This document shows positions 44,717 through 54,608 of a stretch of 64,000 nt of DNA, one piece after another. Below the pieces are notes generated by a model. It searched no databases, was not told the origin of the DNA, and saw only the letters and a program-made list of their open reading frames with translations. The DNA is from Rhodanobacter sp. 7MK24 (GTDB lineage Bacteria > Pseudomonadota > Gammaproteobacteria > Xanthomonadales > Rhodanobacteraceae). Numbering within the stretch: the first letter of the stretch is position 1; each line of letters begins with the position of its first letter. The stretch spans positions 1 through 64,000 of the forward strand of contig NZ_JACYXL010000011.1 in assembly GCF_014842995.1 (NCBI RefSeq). Reading direction: 5' to 3'. A program made the translations under genes and the position numbers.

Positions 44717-45118
44717 GTGGCCGGGAAATCGAAAATAGGCGGCTTCGTCGCGCTGGCACCTGCCGCGTTGCCGGCGGCCGACATCAACGTCGGCGGCGAA
44801 TTGCTGCGCGTGCTGCTCAGCCTCGTCGCGGTGGTGGCATTGATCTTCGTGGCAGGCTGGCTGAGCCGGCGCCTGCAGGCGCGCAGTCGGCCCGGCGGTC
44901 GACGCATCCGCTGCGTGGAGACGATGGCGGTGGGCGCGCGCGACCGCGTGCTCTTGCTCGATGCCGACGGTAAGCGCCTGCTGGTGGGCGTGGGGCCGGG
45001 AGGCATGCGCACCTTGCACGTCTACGAGGGCGCGGCGCCGGTCGAGGCCGATCCGCCCGCGCTGCCGGCGGTTCCCGATATCGCGCAGCTGCTGTCGCGC
45101 TGGAAGGGGCGGTCGTGA
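44717..45118 (+). CDS. fliO: Flagellar export assembly protein FliO
   Basis: 133 residues from GTG 44717. One transmembrane segment (about 28-48) and a small cytoplasmic domain (VETMAVGARDRVLLLDADGK) typical of FliO, which helps FliP assemble. It overlaps fliP. Confidence 0.88.
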   Translation: MAGKSKIGGFVALAPAALPAADINVGGELLRVLLSLVAVVALIFVAGWLSRRLQARSRPGGRRIRCVETMAVGARDRVLLLDADGKRLLVGVGPGGMRTLHVYEGAAPVEADPPALPAVPDIAQLLSRWKGRS

Positions 45119-45951
45119 GCGTCCATCGAATTTGCTGCGCACGCTGGCTGCTCGCGCTCGTCCTGCTGCTGTTGCCGCTGTTCGCGTCGGCTGCGCCCCA
45201 GGCGCACGGTGCCGCATCCGCGCCTGCGGTGCCGACGCTGACTATGCCGGCCAGTCCGCCAGGCCTGGGCAATACGGGCCTGCCCGTGCTGAGCGTGCAC
45301 GACGCGCCGGACGGCACCAAGAACTGGACGCTGTCCTTGCAGATGCTGGCGCTGCTCACCGTGCTGACCATGCTGCCAGCGATCGTGCTGATGATGACGT
45401 CGTTCACGCGCATCATCATCGTGCTGAGCTTCCTGCGGCAGGCGCTGGGCACGCAGACCACGCCGCCCAACCAGGTGCTGCTCGGACTGGCGCTGTTTCT
45501 CACTCTGTTCGTGATGTCGCCTGTGTTGAACCGCGCCTACGACGACGGCGTCAAGCCGTACATGAGCGGGCAGATGAGCGCGGAGCAGGCGCTGCCCGCA
45601 GCCACCGCCCCGTTCAAGCGCTTCATGCTCGACCAGACCCGCGAGGCGGATCTCGCGCTGTTCACCAAGCTGGCCGGCGCGCCACCCTACGCGAGCAAGG
45701 CCGATGTGCCGTTCACGGTGGCGATGCCGGCCTTCCTCACGTCGGAGCTCAAGACCGCATTCCAGATGGGTTTCCTGTTGTTCATCCCCTTCCTCATCAT
45801 CGACCTGGTGGTGGCCAGCGTGCTGATGTCGATGGGCATGATGATGGTGTCGCCGACGATCATCTCGCTGCCCTTCAAGATCATGCTGTTCGTGTTGGTG
45901 GATGGTTGGACGTTGCTGCTGGGCACGTTGGCGGGGAGCTTCTACACATGA
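45115..45951 (+). CDS. fliP: Flagellar export gate protein FliP
   Basis: 278 residues. Signal-like N terminus, then the hallmark TPPNQVLLGLALFLTLFVMS and VMSMGMMMVSP-type segments with four membrane helices. Five FliP subunits form the core of the export gate with FliQ and FliR. GTG start overlaps the fliO stop. Confidence 0.96.
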   Translation: MSVHRICCARWLLALVLLLLPLFASAAPQAHGAASAPAVPTLTMPASPPGLGNTGLPVLSVHDAPDGTKNWTLSLQMLALLTVLTMLPAIVLMMTSFTRIIIVLSFLRQALGTQTTPPNQVLLGLALFLTLFVMSPVLNRAYDDGVKPYMSGQMSAEQALPAATAPFKRFMLDQTREADLALFTKLAGAPPYASKADVPFTVAMPAFLTSELKTAFQMGFLLFIPFLIIDLVVASVLMSMGMMMVSPTIISLPFKIMLFVLVDGWTLLLGTLAGSFYT

Positions 45952-45976
45952 GCGTGCACGCCTGCGGAGGACGCCC

Positions 45977-46246
45977 GTGACGCCCGAATCCATCATGGGG
46001 CTCGGCCAGCACGCGCTGTACGTGGCGATGCTGGTGGCCGCGCCGCTGCTGCTCACGGCGCTGGTGGTGGGCCTGCTGATCGGCGTGGTGCAGGCGGCCA
46101 CGCAAATCAACGAGATGACGCTCTCCTTCATTCCCAAGCTGATCGCAATGGCGCTGGTGATGCTGATCGCCGGTCCATGGATGCTGCACTTGCTGGTGCA
46201 GTACACCACGCAATTGATTGAGAGCCTGGCGGGAGTGGTGCGGTGA
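45977..46246 (+). CDS. fliQ: Flagellar export gate protein FliQ
   Basis: 89 residues, the standard FliQ length, with two membrane helices and the motif GVVQAATQINEMTLSFIPKL. GTG 45977 is the start: GGAGG lies seven bases upstream and the length is exact. Confidence 0.95.
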   Translation: MTPESIMGLGQHALYVAMLVAAPLLLTALVVGLLIGVVQAATQINEMTLSFIPKLIAMALVMLIAGPWMLHLLVQYTTQLIESLAGVVR

Positions 46247-47013
46247 CAACGCTGGACGTGGCCCTGCTGCTGCCGTGGCTGGGTCGCTTCCTGTGGGCGC
46301 TGGCTCGCGTGGGCGGTTTGTTCCTGCTCGCGCCGGTGTTCAGCTCTTCGGTGATGTTGCCGCGCATACGCCTGAGTCTGGCTCTGATGCTTGCCGCCAT
46401 CCTGGCGCCGCTCGCCCCCGGTACGGTGGATGTGGTCGGCATTGCCGGCATGGTCACCCTGGCGGAACAGGTGGTGATCGGTGCAGTGGTGGGTTTCGTG
46501 CTGAAGCTGGTATTCGGCGCGGTGCAGTTCGGCGGCGACCTGGTGGGGCAGAGCATGAGCCTGAGTTTCGCCCAGGACGTCGATCCGCAGGCGGGCGGCA
46601 GCACCGGGGTTCTGGGCCAGTTCTACCTGACCCTGGTGAGCTTGATATTCCTGGCGATGGACGGCCATCTGCAATTGATCGAGTTGCTCGCTGACAGCTT
46701 CCACGGCGCGGCGTCGCATACCGCCGCGATCGACCCGGCAGGCCTGCACGCGGTGTTGGCCTTCGGTGCGCAGCTGTTCGGCGGCGCGGTGCGTGTGGCC
46801 TTGCCGGCGATGACGTCGCTGCTGGTGGTGAATATCGGCTTTGCGGCGATCAGCCGGGCAGCACCGGCGATGAATCTGTTCGCGGTGGGCTTTCCGATCA
46901 CGGTGACGCTGGGTTTTGTCGCCCTGTGGCTTTCGCTGCGTAGCTTGCCCGGCGCCTTCGAGGCCTTGCAGACGCAGGCGTGGGAGCTGATGCGGCAGCT
47001 TCTTGGGTCATAA
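46243..47013 (+). CDS. fliR: Flagellar export gate protein FliR
   Basis: 256 residues with about six membrane helices. VGFVLKLVFGAVQFGGDLVG followed by MSLSFAQDVDP is the FliR signature. One copy closes the FliP ring. GTG start overlaps fliQ by 4 bp. Confidence 0.95.
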   Translation: MTTLDVALLLPWLGRFLWALARVGGLFLLAPVFSSSVMLPRIRLSLALMLAAILAPLAPGTVDVVGIAGMVTLAEQVVIGAVVGFVLKLVFGAVQFGGDLVGQSMSLSFAQDVDPQAGGSTGVLGQFYLTLVSLIFLAMDGHLQLIELLADSFHGAASHTAAIDPAGLHAVLAFGAQLFGGAVRVALPAMTSLLVVNIGFAAISRAAPAMNLFAVGFPITVTLGFVALWLSLRSLPGAFEALQTQAWELMRQLLGS

Positions 47014-47027
47014 GCGGATTCTGAGAA

Positions 47028-48161
47028 GTGGCCGACGACAGCGACCAGGAAAAAACCGAACAGCCGACAGAAAAACGGCTGCGCGAGTCGCGCGAAAAGG
47101 GCGATATCCCGCGATCGCGCGATCTTTCCGGCGCTGCGGTGGTGATGGCCGGCGTAGCGGTCCTGATGACCGGCGGAGAGCGCGCGTTCGAACACGCGCG
47201 GCGCATCTTTTCCTTGGGCCTGGGCTATTCGCGCGAAGCGTTGTTCAGCGACACGTTGCCGCAACGCATGTTGGGCGCGGCGCTGCATGAGGCGTTGTCG
47301 CTGTTCTCGCCGGTGGCGCTGGCCACCCTGTTGGCCGCGCTGTTCGCCCCGATCCTGCTAGGCGGCCTCAATTTCAGCGGCAAGGCGCTGGAGCCGAAGT
47401 TCGAGCGGCTGAACCCCATCGAGGGGCTGGGCCGCATCTTCGCCATGCGCGGGCTGGTGGAATTGGCCAAGGCGCTGCTCAAGGTCATTTTCATCGGCGG
47501 CGTGCTCGCGATGCTGCTGCGCCATTGGCAGGACGCGCTGCAGGCCACCGGGCGCGGTTCGGTGGCGACGGGCATCGCCCAGGCGATGGGCCTGCTGGGC
47601 CAATCGGCGCTGTGGTTCGGCGGCATCCTGGCGCTGCTCGGCGGTATCGATGCGGTGTATCAGAAGTACGACCACGGCAAGCGCCTGCGCATGAGCCGGC
47701 AGGAGATCAAGGACGAGATGAAAGAGAGCGAGGGCAGTCCCGAGATCAAGGGTCGCATCCGCCAGGTGCAGATGGCGCAGGCGCGGCGACGCATGATGCA
47801 GGAGCTGCCCAAGGCCGACGTGGTGGTGGTCAACCCCACCCACTACGCGGTGGCGCTGCGCTATGACGATGGCCGCATGGGTGCGCCGCGGGTAATCGCC
47901 AAGGGCGTGGACGTGCTGGCCATGCAGATCCGCCAGGTGGCGGGCAGCCACCACATCCCGCTGGTCGAGGCGCCGCCGCTGGCACGAGCCTTGTATGCCA
48001 CCACCAAGTTGGATCAGGAGATCCCCGCCGCGCTCTACGTGGCGGTGGCCCAGGTGCTCGTCTACGTCTACCAGCTCAAGCAGGCTGCGGCGCATGGCGA
48101 CGCGCCACCGGCCGCACCAAACCCCGAGATCGATCCGGATCTCATGGGACCTTATCGCTAA
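47028..48161 (+). CDS. flhB: Flagellar export switch protein FlhB
   Basis: 377 residues from GTG 47028. N-terminal EKTEQPTEKRLRESREKGDI, four membrane helices, and a cytoplasmic domain with the autocleavage site NPTH (cut after Asn269; VVVVNPTHYAVAL). FlhB switches export from hook to filament substrates with FliK. A second, shorter FlhB-like protein is encoded at 61994-62266. Confidence 0.97.
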   Translation: MADDSDQEKTEQPTEKRLRESREKGDIPRSRDLSGAAVVMAGVAVLMTGGERAFEHARRIFSLGLGYSREALFSDTLPQRMLGAALHEALSLFSPVALATLLAALFAPILLGGLNFSGKALEPKFERLNPIEGLGRIFAMRGLVELAKALLKVIFIGGVLAMLLRHWQDALQATGRGSVATGIAQAMGLLGQSALWFGGILALLGGIDAVYQKYDHGKRLRMSRQEIKDEMKESEGSPEIKGRIRQVQMAQARRRMMQELPKADVVVVNPTHYAVALRYDDGRMGAPRVIAKGVDVLAMQIRQVAGSHHIPLVEAPPLARALYATTKLDQEIPAALYVAVAQVLVYVYQLKQAAAHGDAPPAAPNPEIDPDLMGPYR

Positions 48162-48179
48162 CAGGCAAGAGTCAAATCC

Positions 48180-50270
48180 ATGACGGGCACGCAGGTACTG
48201 GGCAGCTTCAAGCAACTGGCGCGACGGGGCCTTGGCGCACCGGTGATGATGCTGGTGATGCTGGCGATGATGATGTTGCCGCTGCCGCCGTTCCTGCTCG
48301 ACATCCTCTTCAGCTTCAACATCGCGCTCTCGCTGGTCATCCTGCTCGCGGTGGTCTACGTGATGCGGCCGCTGGAGTTCGCCGCGTTCCCCACCGTGGT
48401 GCTGATGGCCACCCTGCTGCGGCTGGCGCTCAACATCGCCTCCACCCGCGTGGTGCTGCTGCACGGCCACGATGGCGCCGCCGCGGCCGGCAAGGTGATC
48501 GAGGCCTTCGGCGAGTTCGTCATCGGCGGCAACTTCGCCGTCGGCCTGGTGGTGTTTGCGATCATCACCATCATCAACTTCGTGGTGGTGACCAAGGGCG
48601 CTACCCGCGTGTCGGAAGTGACCGCGCGCTTCACGCTGGATTCGATGCCCGGCAAGCAGATGGCAATCGACGCCGACCTCAACGCCGGCCTGATCAACCA
48701 AGAGCAGGCGCGCGACCGCCGCCAGGAAGTGCGCGAGGAAGCGGACTTCTACGGCTCGATGGACGGCGCCTCCAAGTTCGTGCGCGGCGACGCCACCGCG
48801 GGCATCCTGATCCTGCTCATCAACATCGTGGGCGGCTTCTTCGTGGGCGTGATGCAGCACGGCCTGTCCGCCAGCGAAGCGGCGCAGACCTATACCTTGC
48901 TCACCATCGGCGACGGCCTGGTGGCACAGGTGCCGGCGCTGATGCTTTCGGTAGCCACGGCGATCATCGTCACCCGCGTCTCCAAGGCGCAGGACATGGG
49001 ACGGCAACTAGCCGGCCAGGTATTCGGCCAGCCGCGTGCGCTGGCGGTGGCGGCCGCGGTGCTGGTAGTGATGGGCCTGATCCCCGGCATGCCGAACCTT
49101 GCCTTTCTGTTGCTGGGCTGCGTGTGTGGCGGCGCGGCGTGGCTGCTGTTCAAGCGCCAGCGCGAGACGCGCCAGCAACTGGCCGTCGACACGGCGGCGG
49201 CACCGACCCAGGCATCCCCTGCCGAGCGCGTGGAACTGGGCTGGGAGGACGTCACCACGGTCGATCCACTGGGTCTGGAAGTGGGCTACCGCTTGATTCC
49301 GCTGGTGGACACACATCAGGGCGGCGAATTGATGGGGCGCATCAAGTCGGTGCGCCGCAAGCTGTCGCAGGAGCTTGGCTTCCTGGTTCCCGCGGTGCAC
49401 ATCCGCGACAACCTCGATCTCGGTCCCACCGCCTACCGCATCATGCTGATGGGCGTGCCGATGGGCGAAGCCGAGGTGCATACCGATCGCCTGCTGGCGA
49501 TCAATCCCGGCCAGGTGCATGGCACGGTGCCGGGCATCGCCACCCGCGACCCGGCGTTCGGACTGGAAGCGGTGTGGATCGAATTGGGCCAGCGCGAGCT
49601 GGCGCAGGGGTATGGCTACACCGTGGTGGATCCGGCCACGGTGATCGCCACGCACCTGTCGCACATCCTGCAGGGCCATGCGCACGAATTGCTCAGCCAC
49701 CAGGATGTGCAGCAGCTGCTCGACCGCCTGGCGCAGAGCGCGCCCAAGCTGGTCGAGGACCTGGTACCCAAGCGCCTGACGCTGGGCGTGGTGGTGAAGG
49801 TGCTGCAGAATTTGCTGGCCGAGCGCGTGCCGATCCGCAACATGCGCGGCATCGTCGAATCCTTGGCGGAGAACGCCGGCCAGAGTCAGGATCCCGGCGT
49901 GCTTACCGCCGCCGTGCGCGTGGCGCTGGGCCGCCAGATCGTGCAGGAAATCGCCGGCTTGGGCACCGAGATCCCGGTAGTCACGTTGGCACCGGAACTG
50001 GAGCAGATCCTGCTGGGCTCGATCTCCGGCGGCGGCATGGCGGGAGCGGCGGTCGAACCGGGCCTTGCCGACCGCCTGCAGCAGGGCGTGGCCGAGGCCG
50101 CGCGCAAGCAGGAAATGAGCGGAGAACCGGCCGTGCTGCTGGTCGCGCCGCAACTGCGGCCGTGGCTCGCGCGCTTTACCCGTCACGTGGCACAAAACCT
50201 GCACGTACTGGCTTACAACGAGGTGCCCGACAATCGCCGGGTGCGCTTGGTGCAGGCGTTGGGGCGTTGA
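48180..50270 (+). CDS. flhA: Flagellar export gate protein FlhA
   Basis: 696 residues: about eight membrane helices with the conserved loop ATRVSEVTARFTLDSMPGKQ and MAIDADLNAGLI, and a C-terminal substrate-docking domain of about 350 residues (VDPLGLEVGYRLIPLVDTHQ). FlhA forms the nonameric export ring. Starts 18 bp after flhB. Confidence 0.97.
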   Translation: MTGTQVLGSFKQLARRGLGAPVMMLVMLAMMMLPLPPFLLDILFSFNIALSLVILLAVVYVMRPLEFAAFPTVVLMATLLRLALNIASTRVVLLHGHDGAAAAGKVIEAFGEFVIGGNFAVGLVVFAIITIINFVVVTKGATRVSEVTARFTLDSMPGKQMAIDADLNAGLINQEQARDRRQEVREEADFYGSMDGASKFVRGDATAGILILLINIVGGFFVGVMQHGLSASEAAQTYTLLTIGDGLVAQVPALMLSVATAIIVTRVSKAQDMGRQLAGQVFGQPRALAVAAAVLVVMGLIPGMPNLAFLLLGCVCGGAAWLLFKRQRETRQQLAVDTAAAPTQASPAERVELGWEDVTTVDPLGLEVGYRLIPLVDTHQGGELMGRIKSVRRKLSQELGFLVPAVHIRDNLDLGPTAYRIMLMGVPMGEAEVHTDRLLAINPGQVHGTVPGIATRDPAFGLEAVWIELGQRELAQGYGYTVVDPATVIATHLSHILQGHAHELLSHQDVQQLLDRLAQSAPKLVEDLVPKRLTLGVVVKVLQNLLAERVPIRNMRGIVESLAENAGQSQDPGVLTAAVRVALGRQIVQEIAGLGTEIPVVTLAPELEQILLGSISGGGMAGAAVEPGLADRLQQGVAEAARKQEMSGEPAVLLVAPQLRPWLARFTRHVAQNLHVLAYNEVPDNRRVRLVQALGR

Positions 50271-50398
50271 GAACCGGGAATCGGCGGAATGCGGCATAGG
50301 CAGTCGGAACGGCAGTGGTCACGGCAAACATCCCGCGGCGACGCTTCAACCGGATTCCTGTTTCCCGTTCGAGAATCCCGCTCCTGGAGCGAACACAT

Positions 50399-51811
50399 AT
50401 GAAGATCAAACGTTTCGTGGCGCGCGATATGCGTCAGGCGATGCGGGAAGTGCGCGAGGAACAGGGCCCGGATGCGGTGATCCTCTCCACGCGCAGGCTG
50501 GACGACGGTATCGAGGTGATCGCTGCGATCGATTACGACGAGGCGCTGGTGCGCGAGGCGGCCAAGCATGGCTTGCCCGAACTCGTGGCTTTGCAGCCGC
50601 CAGCAAAGCCGGAGACGAAGGCTTCGCCCGCGCCGCGATCCGTCGTGCAGCAGGTGGCGGCCCGGGTCGTACGGTCCCCCGCGCCGGCGCCGGCGCCGGT
50701 TCCGGCTCCAACCCCGGCCCCAACCTCCGCCCCAGCCACCGTGCCGCAGCGCGCACACAACGCCATGCCGACTGCCGCCAAACCCGTCACTGCGTCTGTC
50801 ACGGCGTCCAGTGCGCCGGCCGCGACGGTGCGGCCGCCGGTTGCACAGCCGCCGACTGTGCATCCGCTGGTGGAGCGTGCCGCCCGCGACACCGCGCAAC
50901 TGCGCAGCGACTTCAACGAACTGCGCTCGATGCTGGAAGTGCAGCTGTCCAGCCTCGCCTGGAACGACATGGAGCGGCGCCAGCCGCTGCGCGCGCGCAT
51001 CCTGCGCGAATTGACCCGGCTCGGCATCGAGGCCGGAGTCGCGCGTACCCTGGTGGACGAACTGCCGGAACAGATCAACGCCGACCAGGCCCGCTATCTG
51101 CCGCTGGGCATGCTCAGCCGCAACCTGACGGTGAGCGGCCGCGACCTCTGCGCCAACGAACGCAGCATCACCGCGCTGGTTGGACCCACCGGCGTGGGCA
51201 AGACCACCACCATCGCCAAGCTCGCCGCGCGGGCGGTGATGCGCCATGGCGCCCCCCAGGTGGCGCTGGTCAGCACCGATCATTACCGCATCGGCGCCGC
51301 CGCACAGCTGGAACACTACGGCCGCCTGCTCGGCGTGCAGGTTTACCCGGCCTACGATGCGCGCAGCCTGGGCAAGGTGCTGGAGATGCTGCATGGGCGC
51401 CATACTGTGTTGATCGACACCGCCGGCATGGCCGGCAGCGATCCCCGGCTGGCGCAGCAGTTGGAGATCCTTGCCGACGCCGGCGAGCTGCGTTCCTGCC
51501 TGGTGTTGGCGGCCAATGCGCAGGTGGCCTCGCTGGAAGAGGCGGTGGACGCCTATCATGCGCTGAAGCCGCACGCCTGCATCCTCACCAAGCTGGACGA
51601 GGCGCCGCGGCTGGGCGGCGCGCTGTCGGTGCTGATTCGCCACCGGCTGCCGTTGGATTATGTTACCGACGGGCAGCGCGTGCCCGAGGACATCGCCACG
51701 GCCGACGCGCGCGAGCTGGTATGCCGTGCCGCACGCTCGGCCAAGGCGAGCGCGAACCCGGACGACGATACGATGGCCGAACGCTTCGGTCTTGCCATGG
51801 CTGAAGCATGA
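50399..51811 (+). CDS. flhF: Polar flagellum GTPase FlhF
   Basis: 470 residues. N-terminal B domain (KIKRFVARDMRQAMREVREE), a Pro/Ala-rich linker (about 65-155) containing PAPAPAPVPAPTPAPTSAPA, then the SRP-type NG domain with P-loop GPTGVGKTTTIAKLA near 262 and DTAGM near 340. FlhF marks the pole for the first flagellar parts. The ATG at 50399 is followed at once by the conserved MKIKRF; the longer ORF is spurious. Confidence 0.96.
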   Translation: MKIKRFVARDMRQAMREVREEQGPDAVILSTRRLDDGIEVIAAIDYDEALVREAAKHGLPELVALQPPAKPETKASPAPRSVVQQVAARVVRSPAPAPAPVPAPTPAPTSAPATVPQRAHNAMPTAAKPVTASVTASSAPAATVRPPVAQPPTVHPLVERAARDTAQLRSDFNELRSMLEVQLSSLAWNDMERRQPLRARILRELTRLGIEAGVARTLVDELPEQINADQARYLPLGMLSRNLTVSGRDLCANERSITALVGPTGVGKTTTIAKLAARAVMRHGAPQVALVSTDHYRIGAAAQLEHYGRLLGVQVYPAYDARSLGKVLEMLHGRHTVLIDTAGMAGSDPRLAQQLEILADAGELRSCLVLAANAQVASLEEAVDAYHALKPHACILTKLDEAPRLGGALSVLIRHRLPLDYVTDGQRVPEDIATADARELVCRAARSAKASANPDDDTMAERFGLAMAEA

Positions 51812-51831
51812 ATGTGAATGGAGTATCTGTA

Positions 51832-52773
51832 ATGAACCAGGCTTGGGGATTGCAACAGTTGTTGGCCGCGATGGTCGTGCCGCCATCGCCGGCGACGGCG
51901 GCTGCATCCGGCGACCAGGCCGACGGCTTGCTCGCGGCGGTACCGTCGGCGCGGCGGCCATGCCGCACGATCGCGGTAGCCGGCGGCAAGGGCGGTGTGG
52001 GCAAGAGCACGGTGGCGGTGAACCTCGGCGTGGCGCTGGCCAGCGCCGGCCACGAGACGATCCTGCTGGATGCCGACACCGGGTTGGCGAACGTGGACGT
52101 GCTGCTCGGCCTTTCGCCTCCGCAGCACATCGGCCACATGCTCGATGGCGAATGCACGCTGGAGTCGTTGCTGACGCCTGCGCCGGGCGGCCTGCAGATC
52201 GTGCCCTCGGGCTCCGGTGCGCGCCGGCTGGCGCAGCTGGACAACAACCAGCTGGCCGCGATCATCCGCGCTTTCGACGATTTGCCGCAGCCCCCCGAAT
52301 ACCTGCTGGTGGACACCGCCGCTGGCCTGTCCGACAGCGTGACAATGTTCGCCGCCGCTGCCGCCGAGGTGATCCTGGTGGTGTGCGACGAGCCCGCCTC
52401 CCTGACGGACGCCTACGGGCTGGCCAAGGTGCTCAGCCGCGATTTCGGCGTGCGCCGCCTGCGGATGGTCGCCAACATGGTGCACAACGAGGGCGATGCG
52501 CGGCTGTTGCACCAGAAGCTGGCCCGGGTCAGCGACCGTTTCCTCGACGTGGCCATGGAGTTCAGCGGCTGGGTACCCCACGACGAACGTCTACGTCAGG
52601 CGATCAAGCGCCAGGCAGCCGTGGTAGAACTGTGGCCGTCGAGTCCGTCGGCCAGGGCATTCAAGAAACTGGCCGAGTCGGTCGATAAGTGGGTCGAGCC
52701 CGGTCGCGCGGGTCTCGATCGCATCTCCTTCTTCAGTGGCCGAGAAGCTTCGGCCGGGGAAAAACCGGGATGA
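51832..52773 (+). CDS. flhG: Flagellar number regulator FlhG/FleN (MinD-like ATPase)
   Basis: 313 residues. The deviant Walker A is GGKGGVGKSTVAVNLGVALA (about 52-71), with LLDADTGLANVDVLLGL and VDTAAGLSD. FlhG limits flagellar number by acting on FlhF and FleQ. ATG 51832 is preferred since GGAG lies eight bases upstream; ATG 51808, overlapping the flhF stop, would add eight residues. Confidence 0.95.
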   Translation: MNQAWGLQQLLAAMVVPPSPATAAASGDQADGLLAAVPSARRPCRTIAVAGGKGGVGKSTVAVNLGVALASAGHETILLDADTGLANVDVLLGLSPPQHIGHMLDGECTLESLLTPAPGGLQIVPSGSGARRLAQLDNNQLAAIIRAFDDLPQPPEYLLVDTAAGLSDSVTMFAAAAAEVILVVCDEPASLTDAYGLAKVLSRDFGVRRLRMVANMVHNEGDARLLHQKLARVSDRFLDVAMEFSGWVPHDERLRQAIKRQAAVVELWPSSPSARAFKKLAESVDKWVEPGRAGLDRISFFSGREASAGEKPG

Positions 52774-53498
52774 GCGCGACTTCGGAATATCTACAACTCT
52801 CCCGCGAGAGTGCCGACGAGCTTGTGCGTCGGCATGCGCCGTTGGTTCGGCGGATCGCCTATCACCTGATGGGGCGGTTGCCGGCCAGCGTCGACGTGGG
52901 CGACCTGATCCAAGCGGGGATGATCGGTTTGCTCGAAGCGGCACGCCATTTTGCCAACGACAAGGGAGCCAGCTTCGAGACGTTTGCGGGCATCCGCATC
53001 CGTGGTGCGATGCTGGACGAGCTGCGTCGCGCCGACTGGACGCCACGCTCGGTGCACCGCAAGACCCGCGAAGTGGCCGAGACCATCCGCCAGATCGAAG
53101 CCGAGACCGGTGCCGAGGCGGATGGCGCCGAGGTGATCCGGCGGCTCGGCATCAGCGCGGAGGAGTATCACCAGGTGCTCGCCGATGCCCTTTCGTCGCG
53201 CCTGCTCAGCCTCACCTCGTCGGACGACGGCGAGGAGACCGGCGTGCTCGACGTGGCCGACGAGAACAGCCTGACACCCGACGAGGGCATCGAGCACAGC
53301 GGCATGCGCGAAGCGCTGATCGAGGCCATCACCGCGTTGCCGGAACGCGAGCAGCTGGTGATGTCGCTGTACTACGAGCAGGAATTGAACCTCAAGGAAA
53401 TCGGCGCCGTGCTCGGCGTGAGCGAGTCGCGCGTATGCCAGATCCACGGCCAGGCCGTGATCCGGCTGCGCGGCAAGCTCTCCGGCTGGCGCACCTGA
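52770..53498 (+). CDS. fliA: Sigma-28 factor FliA
   Basis: 242 residues. Regions 2 ([20 protein letters not shown]), 3 ([20 protein letters not shown]) and 4 ([20 protein letters not shown]) are all present. It reads the TAAAGTTT-N11-GCCGATAA promoters found throughout this window and is held by FlgM. It overlaps flhG by 4 bp. Confidence 0.97.
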   Translation: MSATSEYLQLSRESADELVRRHAPLVRRIAYHLMGRLPASVDVGDLIQAGMIGLLEAARHFANDKGASFETFAGIRIRGAMLDELRRADWTPRSVHRKTREVAETIRQIEAETGAEADGAEVIRRLGISAEEYHQVLADALSSRLLSLTSSDDGEETGVLDVADENSLTPDEGIEHSGMREALIEAITALPEREQLVMSLYYEQELNLKEIGAVLGVSESRVCQIHGQAVIRLRGKLSGWRT

Positions 53499-53550
53499 GC
53501 GCAGCCACCCCGCATACCCCCGTACAACGCAACGCACGCGGAGCACACGT

Positions 53551-53958
53551 TTGGACAAGAACATGAAAATCCTGGTGGTGGACGATTTCTCCACCATGCG
53601 GCGCATCGTCAGGAACCTGCTGGTGGAGCTGGGCTTCACCAACACCCTGATCCAGGAGGCCGACGACGGCAACAACGCGCTCACCATGCTGCGCAGCCAG
53701 CCGTTCGACCTGGTGGTGACCGACTGGAACATGCCGAACATGACCGGCATCGACCTGTTGCGCGCGATCCGCGCCGAACCCTCGCTGAAGGGCCTGCCGG
53801 TGCTGATGGTGACAGCGGAGAACAACCGCGACCAGATCATTGCCGCCGCGCAGGCCGGCGTGAACGGCTATGTCGTCAAGCCATTCACCGCCGTCACCCT
53901 CAGGGAAAAACTTACCAAGATCTTCGAGCGGATCGCCGCCAGCGGAGCCAGCGCATGA
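53551..53958 (+). CDS. cheY: Chemotaxis response regulator CheY
   Basis: 135 residues, a single receiver domain: [12 protein letters not shown], phosphoacceptor in [16 protein letters not shown], Lys in [12 protein letters not shown]. CheY-P binds the FliM N terminus. TTG 53551 has GGAG nine bases upstream; ATG 53563 is the other possible start and would lose only four residues. Confidence 0.96.
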   Translation: MDKNMKILVVDDFSTMRRIVRNLLVELGFTNTLIQEADDGNNALTMLRSQPFDLVVTDWNMPNMTGIDLLRAIRAEPSLKGLPVLMVTAENNRDQIIAAAQAGVNGYVVKPFTAVTLREKLTKIFERIAASGASA

Positions 53959-54596
53959 GCACCATGATCCCCTTCGTTGCCGACGAGAGCCTGCCGGCCG
54001 AACTGCGCGACCTGCTGAACAGTCCGGAAGGTCCGGCCTTCGAGCACGCCCTGGACAGCATGGTGCGCCAGCGCGAGCAGCACCTGTTCCGCGCGCTTGG
54101 TCACCTGGCCCGTGAACTGCACGATGCCATGCGCCGCCTTGGCGGCGAGCTGGCGCAGGAAGGCGTGCCCGGCATCGTCGCCGATGCGCGCCAGCACCTG
54201 CAGGACGTGCTGGAAATGAGCGCCAGTGCCGCCAATCGCAGCATCGACTTCGCCGAGCGCCTGCGGCCACAGGCCGAATCGCTGGCACAGCGCGCCGACG
54301 ACGTGCTCAAGCGCGCGCCTGGCGACGAGCTGGCCACCGGGCTGGCGCGCGAGGCGGGGGGCTTCGCCGAAACCTGCCGCGCCGGCCTCGCCGACATGGT
54401 GGTGGCGCAGTCCTGGCAGGATCTCACCGGCCAGCGCGTCAAGAAAGTTTCCGCCTTCATCGGCACGGTGGAGTCCTCGCTGCTGGAACTGGTGCGCCTT
54501 ACTGGTGCGCTGGCCGGAGCCGAGGCACCGGTCGACGTGGCCAAGGTGACCAGCCAAGAGGATGCCGACCGGCTGCTCAGCGAATTCGGGTTCTGA
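53955..54596 (+). CDS. cheZ: CheY-P phosphatase CheZ
   Basis: 213 residues, mostly long helices. The active helix reads [17 protein letters not shown], with the catalytic Gln and DLTGQ of CheZ. The C-terminal tail ([14 protein letters not shown]) would bind CheY-P. It overlaps cheY by 4 bp. Confidence 0.95.
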   Translation: MSTMIPFVADESLPAELRDLLNSPEGPAFEHALDSMVRQREQHLFRALGHLARELHDAMRRLGGELAQEGVPGIVADARQHLQDVLEMSASAANRSIDFAERLRPQAESLAQRADDVLKRAPGDELATGLAREAGGFAETCRAGLADMVVAQSWQDLTGQRVKKVSAFIGTVESSLLELVRLTGALAGAEAPVDVAKVTSQEDADRLLSEFGF

Positions 54597-54608
54597 CGGG
54601 TACGCGCG